Source: Streptomyces sp. S3(2020)
GTDB taxonomy: Bacteria > Actinomycetota > Actinomycetes > Streptomycetales > Streptomycetaceae
NCBI RefSeq assembly: GCF_013044505.1
Contig: NZ_JABERD010000059.1
Span: 1-51,133 of the forward strand
Length of the DNA: 51,133 nucleotides
Direction: 5' to 3'
The notes below the pieces were generated by a model. The model did no database searches. It saw only the letters and a program-made list of their open reading frames with translations, and was not told where the DNA came from. This document shows positions 35,481 through 42,818 of this stretch, piece after piece. The position numbers and the translations under genes were made by a program. Every line of letters starts with the position of its first letter. Position 1 is the stretch's first letter.

Positions 35481-36815
35481 GTGCTGATAGCGGGCCGATA
35501 CCGGCTGGACACGTCGATCGGGCGGGGCGCGATGGGGGAGGTCTGGCGGGCGCACGACGAGATGCTGGGCCGGGCCATGGCGCTCAAGCTGCTGCTGGCG
35601 CAGGGCTCTGATCCCACCGCCGCTTCCCGCTTCCGGCTGGAGGCGCAGACCGCCGGCCGGCTCCACCACCCGCACGTGGTCGGGGTGCTGGACTTCGGAG
35701 AGCATGAGGATCAGCTGTTCCTGGTCATGGAGCTGGTCGAGGGTGACAGCCTCGACCGCGTCCTGGCCGGTGCCGGGGGGAGGCTGCCCGCCGCGCAGGT
35801 CGCCCGCATCGCCGCCCAGGCCGCGGCCGGACTCACAGCCGCCCACCACCAGGGCATCGTGCACCGGGACATCAAACCCGCGAACCTGCTCCTGGACACC
35901 GACGACACCCTCAAGATCGGCGACTTCGGCATCGCCCGCTTCCTCGACGACCCGGCCGCCGCGCTCACCGCCACCGGACAGATCGTCGGCACCAGCCTCT
36001 ACCTCGCCCCCGAGCGCGCTCTGGGCAAGCTCGCGGGCCCGGCCTCCGACGTGTATTCCCTGGGCTGCGTGCTCTACCAACTCCTCACCGGACGCCCGCC
36101 GTTCCAGGCCGACACCACGCTGGCCATCCTCCACCAGCACCTCGACGCCCCTCCGCTCCTGCCGCGCGATCTCGGCGTCCTGTTGCCGCCCGCCTTCGAG
36201 AACTACCTGCTCGGGTTGCTCGCCAAGCAGCCCGAGGACCGGCCTACTGCCCAGCAGGCCGCCGACTGGTTCGCCACCGGCGCCTGGCAGGGCCGCCCCG
36301 AGCCCCTGCCCGCCGCTGCCCCTGCCCCGCAAAAGGCCGCGCCTCTCGGCGCCCCGGCAAGTTCTGGCCATGTCCGTCCGGTCGGCAAAACCGGACCTGC
36401 GACCACGTACCTGCTGCCGACGGCCTCCCCGCACACCGCCGCCGGTACGCGGCGCACCGCCTCGCGGAGGCCAGGCGTAGGCGCGCTCGCCGCCCGTCGG
36501 CCCGCGTGGGCGGGTGCCGTCGCCGCCACCGTGCTATTCCTGGCCGCCGTGCTTGCCGGCATGACGTGGTTCACCCCCGACAACAGCTCCGCAGAAACCA
36601 CCCCCACCAGCCCCGGACACACGACAACCCCTGCCCCGCCTACGAGTTGGCCGACCGGGCCGAGTCCGTCCCCGATCCTGGCCGACTCCGTTCTCTCCGA
36701 CGACGAGCAACACGATGCGGAGCCAGAAGCCAGCGCCGTACCCCCCAAGGAGAAGGCGGGAAGCAAGAAGAAGGGCGAGCGGAACCCGCACGGCGACGAA
36801 GACGAGGACGACTGA
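35481..36815 (+). CDS. Transmembrane Ser/Thr protein kinase (PknB-like, no sensor repeats)
   Basis: This is a 444-residue Hanks-type kinase. The glycine loop is GRGAMGEVWRA (14-24), the ATP lysine is Lys36 in MALKLL, the catalytic loop is HRDIKPAN with Asp130, and DFG is at 148-150 followed by GTSLYLAPE. The juxtamembrane region (270-335) is Pro/Ala-rich. One membrane helix (AVAATVLFLAAVLAGMTWF, about 343-361) and a short disordered extracytoplasmic tail rich in Pro, Thr, Ser, Lys and Asp follow. There are no PASTA or other sensor repeats. A GTG start lies after GAGGAAAG. A kinase next to mobilisation genes may be element cargo. Confidence 0.92.
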   Translation: MLIAGRYRLDTSIGRGAMGEVWRAHDEMLGRAMALKLLLAQGSDPTAASRFRLEAQTAGRLHHPHVVGVLDFGEHEDQLFLVMELVEGDSLDRVLAGAGGRLPAAQVARIAAQAAAGLTAAHHQGIVHRDIKPANLLLDTDDTLKIGDFGIARFLDDPAAALTATGQIVGTSLYLAPERALGKLAGPASDVYSLGCVLYQLLTGRPPFQADTTLAILHQHLDAPPLLPRDLGVLLPPAFENYLLGLLAKQPEDRPTAQQAADWFATGAWQGRPEPLPAAAPAPQKAAPLGAPASSGHVRPVGKTGPATTYLLPTASPHTAAGTRRTASRRPGVGALAARRPAWAGAVAATVLFLAAVLAGMTWFTPDNSSAETTPTSPGHTTTPAPPTSWPTGPSPSPILADSVLSDDEQHDAEPEASAVPPKEKAGSKKKGERNPHGDEDEDD

Positions 36816-37219
36816 TCACAGCCGCCCGGCCCGGCACAGGACGGAGGGCCGAGGACAGGGAGAAACCCGACAGGGGCCGGGAAGGGCTCGAAGTTCGCCA
36901 GCCTAACCGCCCCCACACAGCCCCGCGGCCTGCCCCCCACAGCGGTCACGTGTGACACAACCGAACCGAAGCGCGCTGTAGAGAGCGGCCCGATCATGAG
37001 GGTCGAGGAGCCCGCCCTCTGTGGAGGGGGCAGCGGGCTCCCAGGTGCAGGGGCAGGCTCGTAACCCCCGTGACAGGTCTGTCCCTGCACATATGAATGG
37101 GGAGCCGGGCATCCAACCGCGGCATGGCACGCAGTGCGCTGCGGAGCCGACCGGAAGCAAACTCCGAGACTGAGTAACCCGGTTAGCAGGCCAGGAAGCT
37201 GACGACCGGGGGATCATGA
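36816..37219. other. Non-coding stretch after the kinase gene
   Basis: No convincing gene is seen in these 404 bases on either strand. Short frames lack ribosome-binding sites and have no recognisable motifs. Together with the hairpin that follows, it could hold a minus-strand non-coding RNA. Confidence 0.4.
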
Positions 37220-37254
37220 CGACCCCGTCGTCACGGGGGGAGACGACGGGGTCG
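37220..37254 (-). ncRNA. C6-loop hairpin (6C-RNA-like or terminator)
   Basis: A perfect 13-bp stem, CGACCCCGTCGTC and its complement, has a 9-base loop. Read on the minus strand the loop is TCCCCCCGT, with six consecutive C. The actinobacterial 6C RNA motif consists of hairpins with at least six C in their loops. Only one clear C6 loop is seen here, so a plain terminator is equally possible. The remaining 37255-37554 shows nothing else. Confidence 0.35.
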
Positions 37255-37554
37255 GCGTGTTGGGCACGCCCCCGCAGTGTGCCAGATCGCCCCACCCTTT
37301 GCGCAAGATCCTTTGATAGGCAATTGCTTCTGAAACATGGGGTTTTCAGACCGCGGCGGAGACGGCTCGTGTCACCAGCGGCATCTGCCCGCCCACCGCA
37401 GGCCCTCTCGCAGCTCACGCGTCCGAAGACGGCTGCAAGCTCACCTCTCCACCGCAGGTGAAAGGCGGATGGTGCGGCTGGGCCCTTGAGGGCCAGGCGG
37501 CGCAGGGATGCCGGAGAGGCCGGGTGCGGGTTCGGGCCAGACCAGCAGGACGGG

Positions 37555-37968
37555 TCAGGGGGCGTGGTCGACGACGAAGCGGCCGGCCGGTCCGAGGCTG
37601 TCGGGGCCAAGTCGGCTGCGGTCACCGTCCCGCGCCATGATGAGCAACTGCGCGCCCTGCGCGGCGACGATGACCTCTCGCGCGATGTGTCCGGTGCGTT
37701 GCATGCGGGTGCAGGGGCGGCCCAGCCGGTCGGCAGCGGACTCAAGCAGGTGCCCGCCGGAGGTGGCGGGGGTATCCAGCCGGGTAGCGGAGACGTGTTC
37801 GGGCTCGCCCAGGCCGAGCGGTCCGGTGAACGCGCTGCATGCGGCCTCCGGGATCTCGTGACCGCTCACATGAAGCAGGACGATCTCAGTGTCCTCGGGG
37901 GCGTGGCGGCGGGCCGCGTCCACGCAGGCGGACCAGGTGACCTCAACGAGCCACACGATGACGCTCAT
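37555..37968 (-). CDS. Universal stress protein family, single domain
   Basis: This is a 137-residue UspA-type protein starting MSVIVWLVEVTW, with the conserved strand IVLLHVSGHE and the C-terminal AAQGAQLLIMARDG and GPDSLGPAGRFVVDHAP. The nucleotide-loop pattern (G-x2-G-x9-G-S) is only partly kept. The usual last strand (VLLV) is missing because the frame stops right after DHAP, so ATP binding is doubtful. The ATG overlaps the stop of the upstream frame as ATGA, and GGGAAGAGG precedes it directly. These proteins respond to stress, hypoxia or dormancy. Confidence 0.75.
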   Translation of the reverse strand: MSVIVWLVEVTWSACVDAARRHAPEDTEIVLLHVSGHEIPEAACSAFTGPLGLGEPEHVSATRLDTPATSGGHLLESAADRLGRPCTRMQRTGHIAREVIVAAQGAQLLIMARDGDRSRLGPDSLGPAGRFVVDHAP

Positions 37969-38411
37969 CCTCTTCCCTTCTGCCTCCCGCCTTCGGTATC
38001 GGGCCGCGCCCCGGTCATGCGCAGCGCCCTCCACAACACCCACAACGTGCAGGCGAGCGCGGCGGGCACCGTGTACCGGGTGAGTGGGGCGCAATCGCCC
38101 GACTCCGCTTCGCTTTCGTGGTCGCGCACGATACCCCCCCGGAGCAAGGCAGCCAGCAGTCCGGTGTACGTGAGCGTGGGACCGATGTTGACAGCAAGTG
38201 GACCCTCGCGAATCCCGCCCGCGCGGTGCGGCGCAGCGGACACGTTCTCTCGCCTCCCCGGGCAGAGGCATACAGGGTCAGGTCCGTGGGGCGGCAGCGG
38301 CGCCTCCTCCTCACTGCACTCCGTCAGCCCCGCGAACGGCAGTGGCACTGCATCACGCCCGTCACCGACGAAGGCGGCGCACGTCGCGGGTGCCGCCGGA
38401 AGTGAGAGCAT
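37965..38411 (-). CDS. Hypothetical protein, one possible membrane segment
   Basis: This frame of 148 codons ends in an ATGA overlap with the universal stress protein gene, the main argument that it is expressed. Its second half is somewhat hydrophobic (IGPTLTYTGLLAALLRGG, and LTRYTVPAALACTLWVLWRALRMTG, which may be one membrane helix). The first half is Pro/Cys-rich and may not be coding; a later start is possible, though no ATG or GTG with a good ribosome-binding site was found. No family is recognised. Confidence 0.4.
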   Translation of the reverse strand: MLSLPAAPATCAAFVGDGRDAVPLPFAGLTECSEEEAPLPPHGPDPVCLCPGRRENVSAAPHRAGGIREGPLAVNIGPTLTYTGLLAALLRGGIVRDHESEAESGDCAPLTRYTVPAALACTLWVLWRALRMTGARPDTEGGRQKGRG

Positions 38412-38652
38412 CCGATATCACCTGCTCTGTCGTACGGTGACGGGATGATCCCTGATTTCTACCGACGCAAGGGCGGAGCCCCGCTGCTCGGAGCCGTCCG
38501 TGGGCAGTGCGGTCCGTTCGGGGTGTACGGCGAGGGCACTGAGCCGGCGGAGGGAGAACCAGACGTCGAGGTCGACGACGCGGGCAGTCGCCGTCGCGGG
38601 CCGGTCGGTGTGGAGCGGGAGCCGGGCCCGCGACAGGACTGTGCCGTACAAG

Positions 38653-38778
38653 CTACTGGCCGTCAGGATGCTGAACGAGGGCCTTGGTGCGCAGAGTGAG
38701 GGAGCGGTGGACGGTGTCGGTGACAGTGGTGAGGTCCGGGCGGTACCGGTTGGCTGTGTCATCTTCCGTGGATGTCAT
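38653..38778 (-). CDS. Possible 41-residue peptide, unknown
   Basis: The frame begins MTSTEDDTANRYRPDLTTV and ends LVQHPDGQ. Its residue composition is protein-like (balanced charge, no Arg/Pro excess), unlike overlapping frames. No ribosome-binding site of standard strength precedes the ATG. It may be a remnant of a longer gene. Confidence 0.3.
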   Translation of the reverse strand: MTSTEDDTANRYRPDLTTVTDTVHRSLTLRTKALVQHPDGQ

Positions 38779-38850
38779 TTCGACGTGAGTTCGGGAGTCA
38801 CCTGCCGAGCTTTTGAACGATCAATGTCGATGAGAATTGATGTCACTGTG

Positions 38851-38884
38851 CCGCTGCGCCAGCCCGTCAGGGCTGACGCAGCGG
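38851..38884. terminator. Hairpin terminator with GTCA tetraloop
   Basis: Fourteen base pairs with one C-A mismatch (CCGCTGCG-C-CAGCCC against GGGCTG-A-CGCAGCGG) close on a four-base loop. It separates the minus-strand small genes from the plus-strand STAS gene. Confidence 0.6.
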
Positions 38885-39016
38885 GCTGATCGCTGGCGCG
38901 AGCGTGCTTCCCATGGGGTGAGCGGGTGGATAGGACGGCCAGGGCGGGGCAGGGGGTCGGTAGGCTCTCGTTGAGATTGTGCGCTGGCCTCCCGAGGAGC
39001 CGGTTGGGAGAACGCT

Positions 39017-39364
39017 GTGGCTGATCCGTCGGTCGAGACGATTGCCTCCGGGCGCTGCCTGGTGGCGAGGGTCAGCGGCGAGATGGACTACCTGACCGAC
39101 CCGCTGTTGCGCCCGCAGTTCAAGGAACTGATCGCGCGGGGTGACCGCTTCATCGTGCTGGATCTGTCCGGCGTCTCGTTCTGCGACTCCGCCGGGCTGA
39201 ATGTGCTGATCGGAGCGTGGAGACAGGCGGATGCCGGCGGAGCCGTGCTGGTGCTGGCGTGTGTGCCGCAGCCGTTGCGGCGGATCCTTCAGATGACCGG
39301 GGCAGATCAGCTTCTGCGGGTCTATGACACGGTTTCCGATGCAGAGGCCGTCTTCGGTGCCTGA
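39017..39364 (+). CDS. STAS-domain anti-sigma factor antagonist
   Basis: The 115 residues form one STAS domain of the SpoIIAA/RsbV type. The phosphorylatable serine is Ser58 in LDLSGVSFCDSAGLNVL. The unphosphorylated protein binds an RsbW-type kinase and frees a sigma factor. A GTG start follows GGGAGAA. Two PP2C phosphatases that could reactivate it are encoded nearby (42819-44579 and 45228-47762), and the second also carries a kinase-type ATPase domain. It overlaps the convergent regulator gene by 43 bases at the 3' ends. Confidence 0.9.
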   Translation: MADPSVETIASGRCLVARVSGEMDYLTDPLLRPQFKELIARGDRFIVLDLSGVSFCDSAGLNVLIGAWRQADAGGAVLVLACVPQPLRRILQMTGADQLLRVYDTVSDAEAVFGA

Positions 39365-39654
39365 GACCCATTCCCGGCAGCGAGTTCCACGAGCGCGCGG
39401 GCGTTGAGGCCGGCTTCCGCGGGGTGCCGCAGCGGCTGGTCGAGGTCGACGATGTACTGGTTGCGACGTCCGACCCGTTGCCGACGGAGGTAGCCGGCCT
39501 GTTCGATGTCGGTGATGATCGCCTGGACTGTTCGTTCGGTGATCTGGCAGGCGGCGGCGATGGCGCGCAGACGAGCGTCCGGGCCCTGCGCGATGGCCCG
39601 CAGCACCCGGGCGTGGTTGGTCAGGAAGGTCCACCGCCGCTCTGAGTCGGACAT
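39322..39654 (-). CDS. Small winged-helix transcriptional regulator
   Basis: This 110-residue protein carries a winged helix: WTFLTNHARVLRAIAQGPDARLRAIAAACQITERTVQAIITDIEQAGYL, then RRQRVGRRNQYIVD as the wing. The type is common in Streptomyces and often encoded beside STAS or stress genes. It is of MarR/AsnC-like fold without an effector domain. Its 3' end overlaps the STAS gene, so transcription of one could interfere with the other. Confidence 0.8.
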   Translation of the reverse strand: MSDSERRWTFLTNHARVLRAIAQGPDARLRAIAAACQITERTVQAIITDIEQAGYLRRQRVGRRNQYIVDLDQPLRHPAEAGLNARALVELAAGNGSQAPKTASASETVS

Positions 39655-40033
39655 CGTGATCAGCAGCCCCTCAGCCTCGACCTAACACGTTGAAAAATAC
39701 CGGAAATGCTCTTCCGTCGTCATGATGGCAGGGGCCCGCGGTTCGAATCCACGGGTGATGCGTGTCCTTGCCGGTCCCGAATCGTTGACCTCGTGCGACA
39801 CCACGGTGTGCACTTGCGGTGGCGGCTTCGTGTCCTGCTCTCCCGCGCAGACACGGGGGTGCTCCTCTCCGGTGAACCGGCCGGTTGGGCGGCTCCGGGC
39901 ATTAGTCACCGACATGCCCGGAGCCTGCCCGAGGGTCAGCTGGCTTCGGCGCGTTCGGCCAGGGCCTTGGTGTGGGCGAGACGGTAGGAGTCTGTGCCGG
40001 TCTGGATGATCGCGCCGTATCGCGGCGTACAGA
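39655..40033. other. Non-coding stretch with a possible tRNA remnant
   Basis: No gene is seen. At 39734-39754 the sequence CCCGCGGTTCGAATCCACGGG resembles a tRNA T-arm: a TTCGAAT loop between 7-base arms with one C-A mismatch. The upstream bases do not give an anticodon arm I can assign, so this is at most a 3' tRNA fragment such as an integration scar. Confidence 0.3.
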
Positions 40034-40564
40034 TCAACCTTCGACTGCGACTTCCCCATCCGGCCCCCTGCGGCAGAAGCACACCCCACCGTCCCACCGC
40101 AAGCCCCTGGGTGACCGGTAGCCGGGGCCTCGTTCGACGCGACAGCCGGGCAGCTGGGCGTGGGCGGCGGCTGCATGGTGGACGCAGGCGGTGACGGCGG
40201 GCCCGGAAGCGGGCACGAGCAGCACGGCGTCCTCCAGCCCCTCGCAGCCGTCGGCACGGTCACCGGCGGCCTGGCAGCGGTCCGGCTCGGGGAGGATGAG
40301 GTCGGGGTACAGCTCGCGGACGGCGGCCCAGAGTTGGGTGCCGGAGAGGTTCACGGCGATGCGGGCGGCGTCGAGTTCGGCGGCGGCCCGGGTGAGGTTG
40401 CTCGCGATGAGGGGGATCTCATGCACGGCGAGTTCCGCGTCGGCGGGGAGGGCGTGCTGGAGAGCTTCCACCTCCGCTCGGGTGCGCGGGTCGCTACAGG
40501 ACGCCTCGATGGTGCGCATCAGCCGGTACATCGCCTGTGCGGCCTGGCGTGTTCCCTCGGCCAC
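40034..40564 (-). CDS. Uncharacterised protein, about 176 residues
   Basis: No family is recognised. The N-terminal half is helical (EGTRQAAQAMYRLMRTIEASC, then LIASNLTRAAAELDAARIAV). The C-terminal half carries scattered Cys and His (DRADGCEGLEDAVLLVPASG, TACVHHAAAAHAQLPGC) that could bind a metal. GTG 40564 is chosen because GGAAGAC lies just upstream and residues further upstream are low complexity. Confidence 0.55.
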   Translation of the reverse strand: MAEGTRQAAQAMYRLMRTIEASCSDPRTRAEVEALQHALPADAELAVHEIPLIASNLTRAAAELDAARIAVNLSGTQLWAAVRELYPDLILPEPDRCQAAGDRADGCEGLEDAVLLVPASGPAVTACVHHAAAAHAQLPGCRVERGPGYRSPRGLRWDGGVCFCRRGPDGEVAVEG

Positions 40565-40726
40565 CGTCTTCCGTCGCCTTCCGTCTTCACGGTCGCTGCC
40601 GGCTCCGGGCTGGGGACAGCACGTCCCACCTGCACCAAGGCGTGGTTTCGCCGCCGATGTCGGTCTGTCATGCTGAAGGCGTTGGCCCCTGATCGTCCAC
40701 ATCCCCGTGACGCGTCAGGGGCCGCG

Positions 40727-40882
40727 TCAGCTCTGCGGCTTCACTTCCGCCAGATAGGCCCGGACCAGTACCTCGGCCTCAGCACACCGTCCCGGCCCGT
40801 CGGGGCACCGGGTGCAGTGCTGTATGTGGTCCACGTAGGTGTCGTAGCGGCTTTGAGCAGTGGGAGTGAGAGCGCTGTACAT
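40727..40882 (-). CDS. Small Cys-rich protein, 51 residues
   Basis: This short protein has a QHCTRCPDGPGRC motif (CxxC plus a third Cys) within a helical context (AQSRYDTYVDHI, EVLVRAYLAEV). The ATG at 40882 follows GGAGGACACGGG. Zinc binding is possible. A 9-bp hairpin lies directly upstream of the ribosome-binding site. Confidence 0.6.
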   Translation of the reverse strand: MYSALTPTAQSRYDTYVDHIQHCTRCPDGPGRCAEAEVLVRAYLAEVKPQS

Positions 40883-40897
40883 CCCGTGTCCTCCCCA

Positions 40898-40919
40898 CGG
40901 CGCGCTAGACAGCGCGCCG
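40898..40919 (-). promoter_or_regulatory. Hairpin upstream of the small Cys-rich gene
   Basis: CGGCGCGCT-AGAC-AGCGCGCCG is a perfect 9-bp stem with a four-base loop. On the minus strand it lies immediately before the ribosome-binding site of the 51-residue gene, so it could affect its translation. It may instead be a terminator of an upstream transcript. Confidence 0.4.
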
Positions 40920-41747
40920 CCTTGTTGACCGGATTTCAGCAACTCCATCGAGCATATGCGACAACCCGCATGTCCGGGCCGGAACCAAGCGGCTATGGAC
41001 GATTGCCCCTCCGCTGCGCCTCGCCCGGATAGTTGCAGGCTCAACAAGCAGCACTGCAGCCGGGTTTCGCAGTATCCGCCAACGGCCCCGCATCAGACCG
41101 CCCCCGGCCGTCGGCAACAACTGTCCATGCCGCGAACGACCGTCGCATCCTTCGCCCAGGCTAAGAGCCGCTCCGCGGCCGCAGCGCGCCGAGCTCCAGG
41201 TCATGCGCAGGTGGGCAGCCGTGCCGCCTCGGGACAGGGAGGTGCCTGGCCGCAATGCCCACGCCTATTGGCGGGTATGCGCCGCCGGTGCGGAGTTCAC
41301 CCGTTCGAGCGGCGGCCCTCCCTGCGCGGTCGTTCCGCCTGGTACCACGGGCATATGCAGGACTGGAATGAAGCATCCCGGACTGATGGCTGCGGGGGCG
41401 TCCCGTGCATCGTCAGTGCCGTCCGTGCCGGAGACGACCGCCTGATCGGCCTCTTGTTGAAACGGTTCGCCCGGCATGCGGAGTTCGAGGGCCCCTTCCG
41501 GCTGCGCGACGCCCTCAATGGCACCACCAGCCCGGACCTGGTGCCCTTGAGCGAGGCTGCCGAGTGTGGAATTGACCATCGGTCAACCCATTCGACCCAA
41601 AGGTTTGACGATCTCCGGACATGGGCGGCATGCCGCCTGGGTACGGTCCCGGGCGACCGCCGTCGGCACCCCCGCCACGGCGGTCGGTCCATGCCCCAGG
41701 CCCCGCCCGCTGTAACGACGCCGGACGGGCCACTCACCGGAGGTTCC
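40920..41747. other. Region upstream of the SCO5389-family gene, mostly non-coding
   Basis: One frame is open on the plus strand from 40956 straight into the next gene, and a start at ATG 41355 gives protein-like sequence (MQDWNEASRTDG, then IVSAVRAGDDRLIGLLLKRFARHAEFEG). After about 41590 the residues look non-coding, so a small gene there may be broken. Two inverted repeats occur: TTGACC-ATC-GGTCAA (41572-41586) and GACCGCCG/CGGCGGTC (41655-41685). Confidence 0.35.
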
Positions 41748-42140
41748 ATGTCCCTCGCCGTTTCCCCCGAGTTGCTCGCCAAGGCCGAACAAGGCCAGGT
41801 CAGCGACGGTGAGTTCATCGACTGTATCCGCACATCCCTGCCCTACGCCTGGGAGATGGTCTGCGCCCTGGTCGCCCAAGCGGAGGCGGGGGGAGGCGAC
41901 TTCGCGGACAACCAGGTACCGCCGCCCAACGAGCAGGCTCGCGGGCAGCTGCTGCGCGCGATGGCCAGCGATGCGATACGCGGCGCGCTCCAGCGGCACT
42001 TCGGGGTGCGCCTGGCCTTCCAGAACTGCCACCGCCTCGCGGTGTTCGCCCCCACGCCCGGCGCAGGTGAGCGGTACGCGCGCTTCACCTCCGTCGAGGC
42101 GCAGTTGTTGAACCAGTCGCCGGAGCTGCGGGATTGCTGA
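41748..42140 (+). CDS. SCO5389-family protein
   Basis: This 130-residue protein matches, from memory, a conserved Streptomyces family of unknown function. Features are MSLAVSPELLAKAEQGQV, LPYAWEMVCALVAQ, GGDFADNQVPPPNEQARGQLLRAM and the near-invariant C-terminus AQLLNQSPELRDC. It is soluble and mostly helical, with no catalytic motif. GGAGG lies 4 bases before the ATG. A strong terminator follows. Confidence 0.85.
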   Translation: MSLAVSPELLAKAEQGQVSDGEFIDCIRTSLPYAWEMVCALVAQAEAGGGDFADNQVPPPNEQARGQLLRAMASDAIRGALQRHFGVRLAFQNCHRLAVFAPTPGAGERYARFTSVEAQLLNQSPELRDC

Positions 42141-42152
42141 CGCTTCCCGCAG

Positions 42153-42185
42153 AGGTGTGTCCGGCCGTGGCGGCCGGACACACCT
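42153..42185 (+). terminator. Terminator after the SCO5389-family gene
   Basis: A perfect 14-bp stem (AGGTGTGTCCGGCC and its complement) with a five-base loop starts 12 bases after the stop and ends in CCTT. Confidence 0.75.
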
Positions 42186-42230
42186 TCCCCCGCCTGCTTC
42201 TTCCCAGAGGCCAGTACCGGCCTCTGGGAC

Positions 42231-42503
42231 TCAGAACGGCCGGGCGGTGGCGTGGAGGACAGGAACGGGGGCGGGGCTGCGGCCGCCGGGCCAGGGCAGT
42301 TGCCGGGGTACCCATTCGCCGGGGCCTGACTGCAGCGGATGCGGAGCCTGATTCCAGTGATCCATGGCCGGGCGATAGCCGAAGTCGGGTACCGGACAGT
42401 GGTCTTCCGGGCCGCGCTCGCCCGGCACGGCGAGGCGGCCGGCTCGCCACTGTGCGTAGAGGGCGTCGTAGATCGGGGTCGGTGTGGCCGACAGGGGATT
42501 CAT
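42231..42503 (-). CDS. Small hypothetical Streptomyces protein, 90 residues
   Basis: The product begins MNPLSATPTPIYDALYAQWR, a start seen in a family of short unnamed Streptomyces proteins as I recall. It continues with a Pro/Gly/Trp-rich part (ERGPEDHCPVPDFGYRP and MDHWNQAPHPL). No function is known. No strong ribosome-binding site precedes the ATG; a TTG four codons upstream is the alternative. Confidence 0.5.
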   Translation of the reverse strand: MNPLSATPTPIYDALYAQWRAGRLAVPGERGPEDHCPVPDFGYRPAMDHWNQAPHPLQSGPGEWVPRQLPWPGGRSPAPVPVLHATARPF

Positions 42504-42818
42504 GGGCCAAGTCAACGGCGTAGCAGGCCGCCGGTGCGTCTGCCGGACGGGTGCATTTCACGCAGTTCCGGTTAAAGGAATGGCATACGGCGGTACAGCG
42601 CCCTGTCCGCGGCCAGCGCCTGGGTACGTGCCATCGTCGTCGGTGTCCGTGGGTAGGGCGCTGGCTCGGGCCGCACCACGGTGGTGTGATGAGCCTTGCC
42701 TCGCCGGGATGAGCCGCTGCCAAGATCGCCGTCATGGGGCCCTGCCGGTCGTGCGGTCGGAGGGGAGGTGTGGAGGTATGGCGGGGATGGTGGCGGATTC
42801 CTGGCGTTTCCGGGTGCG
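42504..42818. other. Intergenic region before the PP2C phosphatase gene
   Basis: No long gene is seen. A 14-codon frame (ATG 42778 to TGA 42820-42822, peptide MAGMVADSWRFRVR) is preceded by GGAGG and ends in a GTGA overlap with the phosphatase start. It may be a translated leader coupling the two. Confidence 0.35.

Larger units (their letters stand above)
38412..39016. other. Poorly resolved stretch between the stress-protein pair and the STAS gene
   Basis: The stretch holds one possible small minus-strand gene (38653-38778) and a strong terminator hairpin (38851-38884). AT-rich sequence around 38810-38845 resembles a promoter region. Longer open frames in 38418-38762 have no family features. 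The remainder up to 39016 should contain the STAS promoter. Confidence 0.4.

Noticed and set aside
27565..36815. Calling the element a classical TraB-dependent AICE
   Set aside because: No FtsK/SpoIIIE-type translocase is present, integration uses a serine rather than tyrosine recombinase, and a MobC/relaxase pair is present.
38418..38762. A 114-codon minus-strand frame beginning MTQPTGTART
   Set aside because: Ser/Thr/Arg/Pro-rich composition without family features; a shorter frame in another phase (38653-38778) looks more protein-like.
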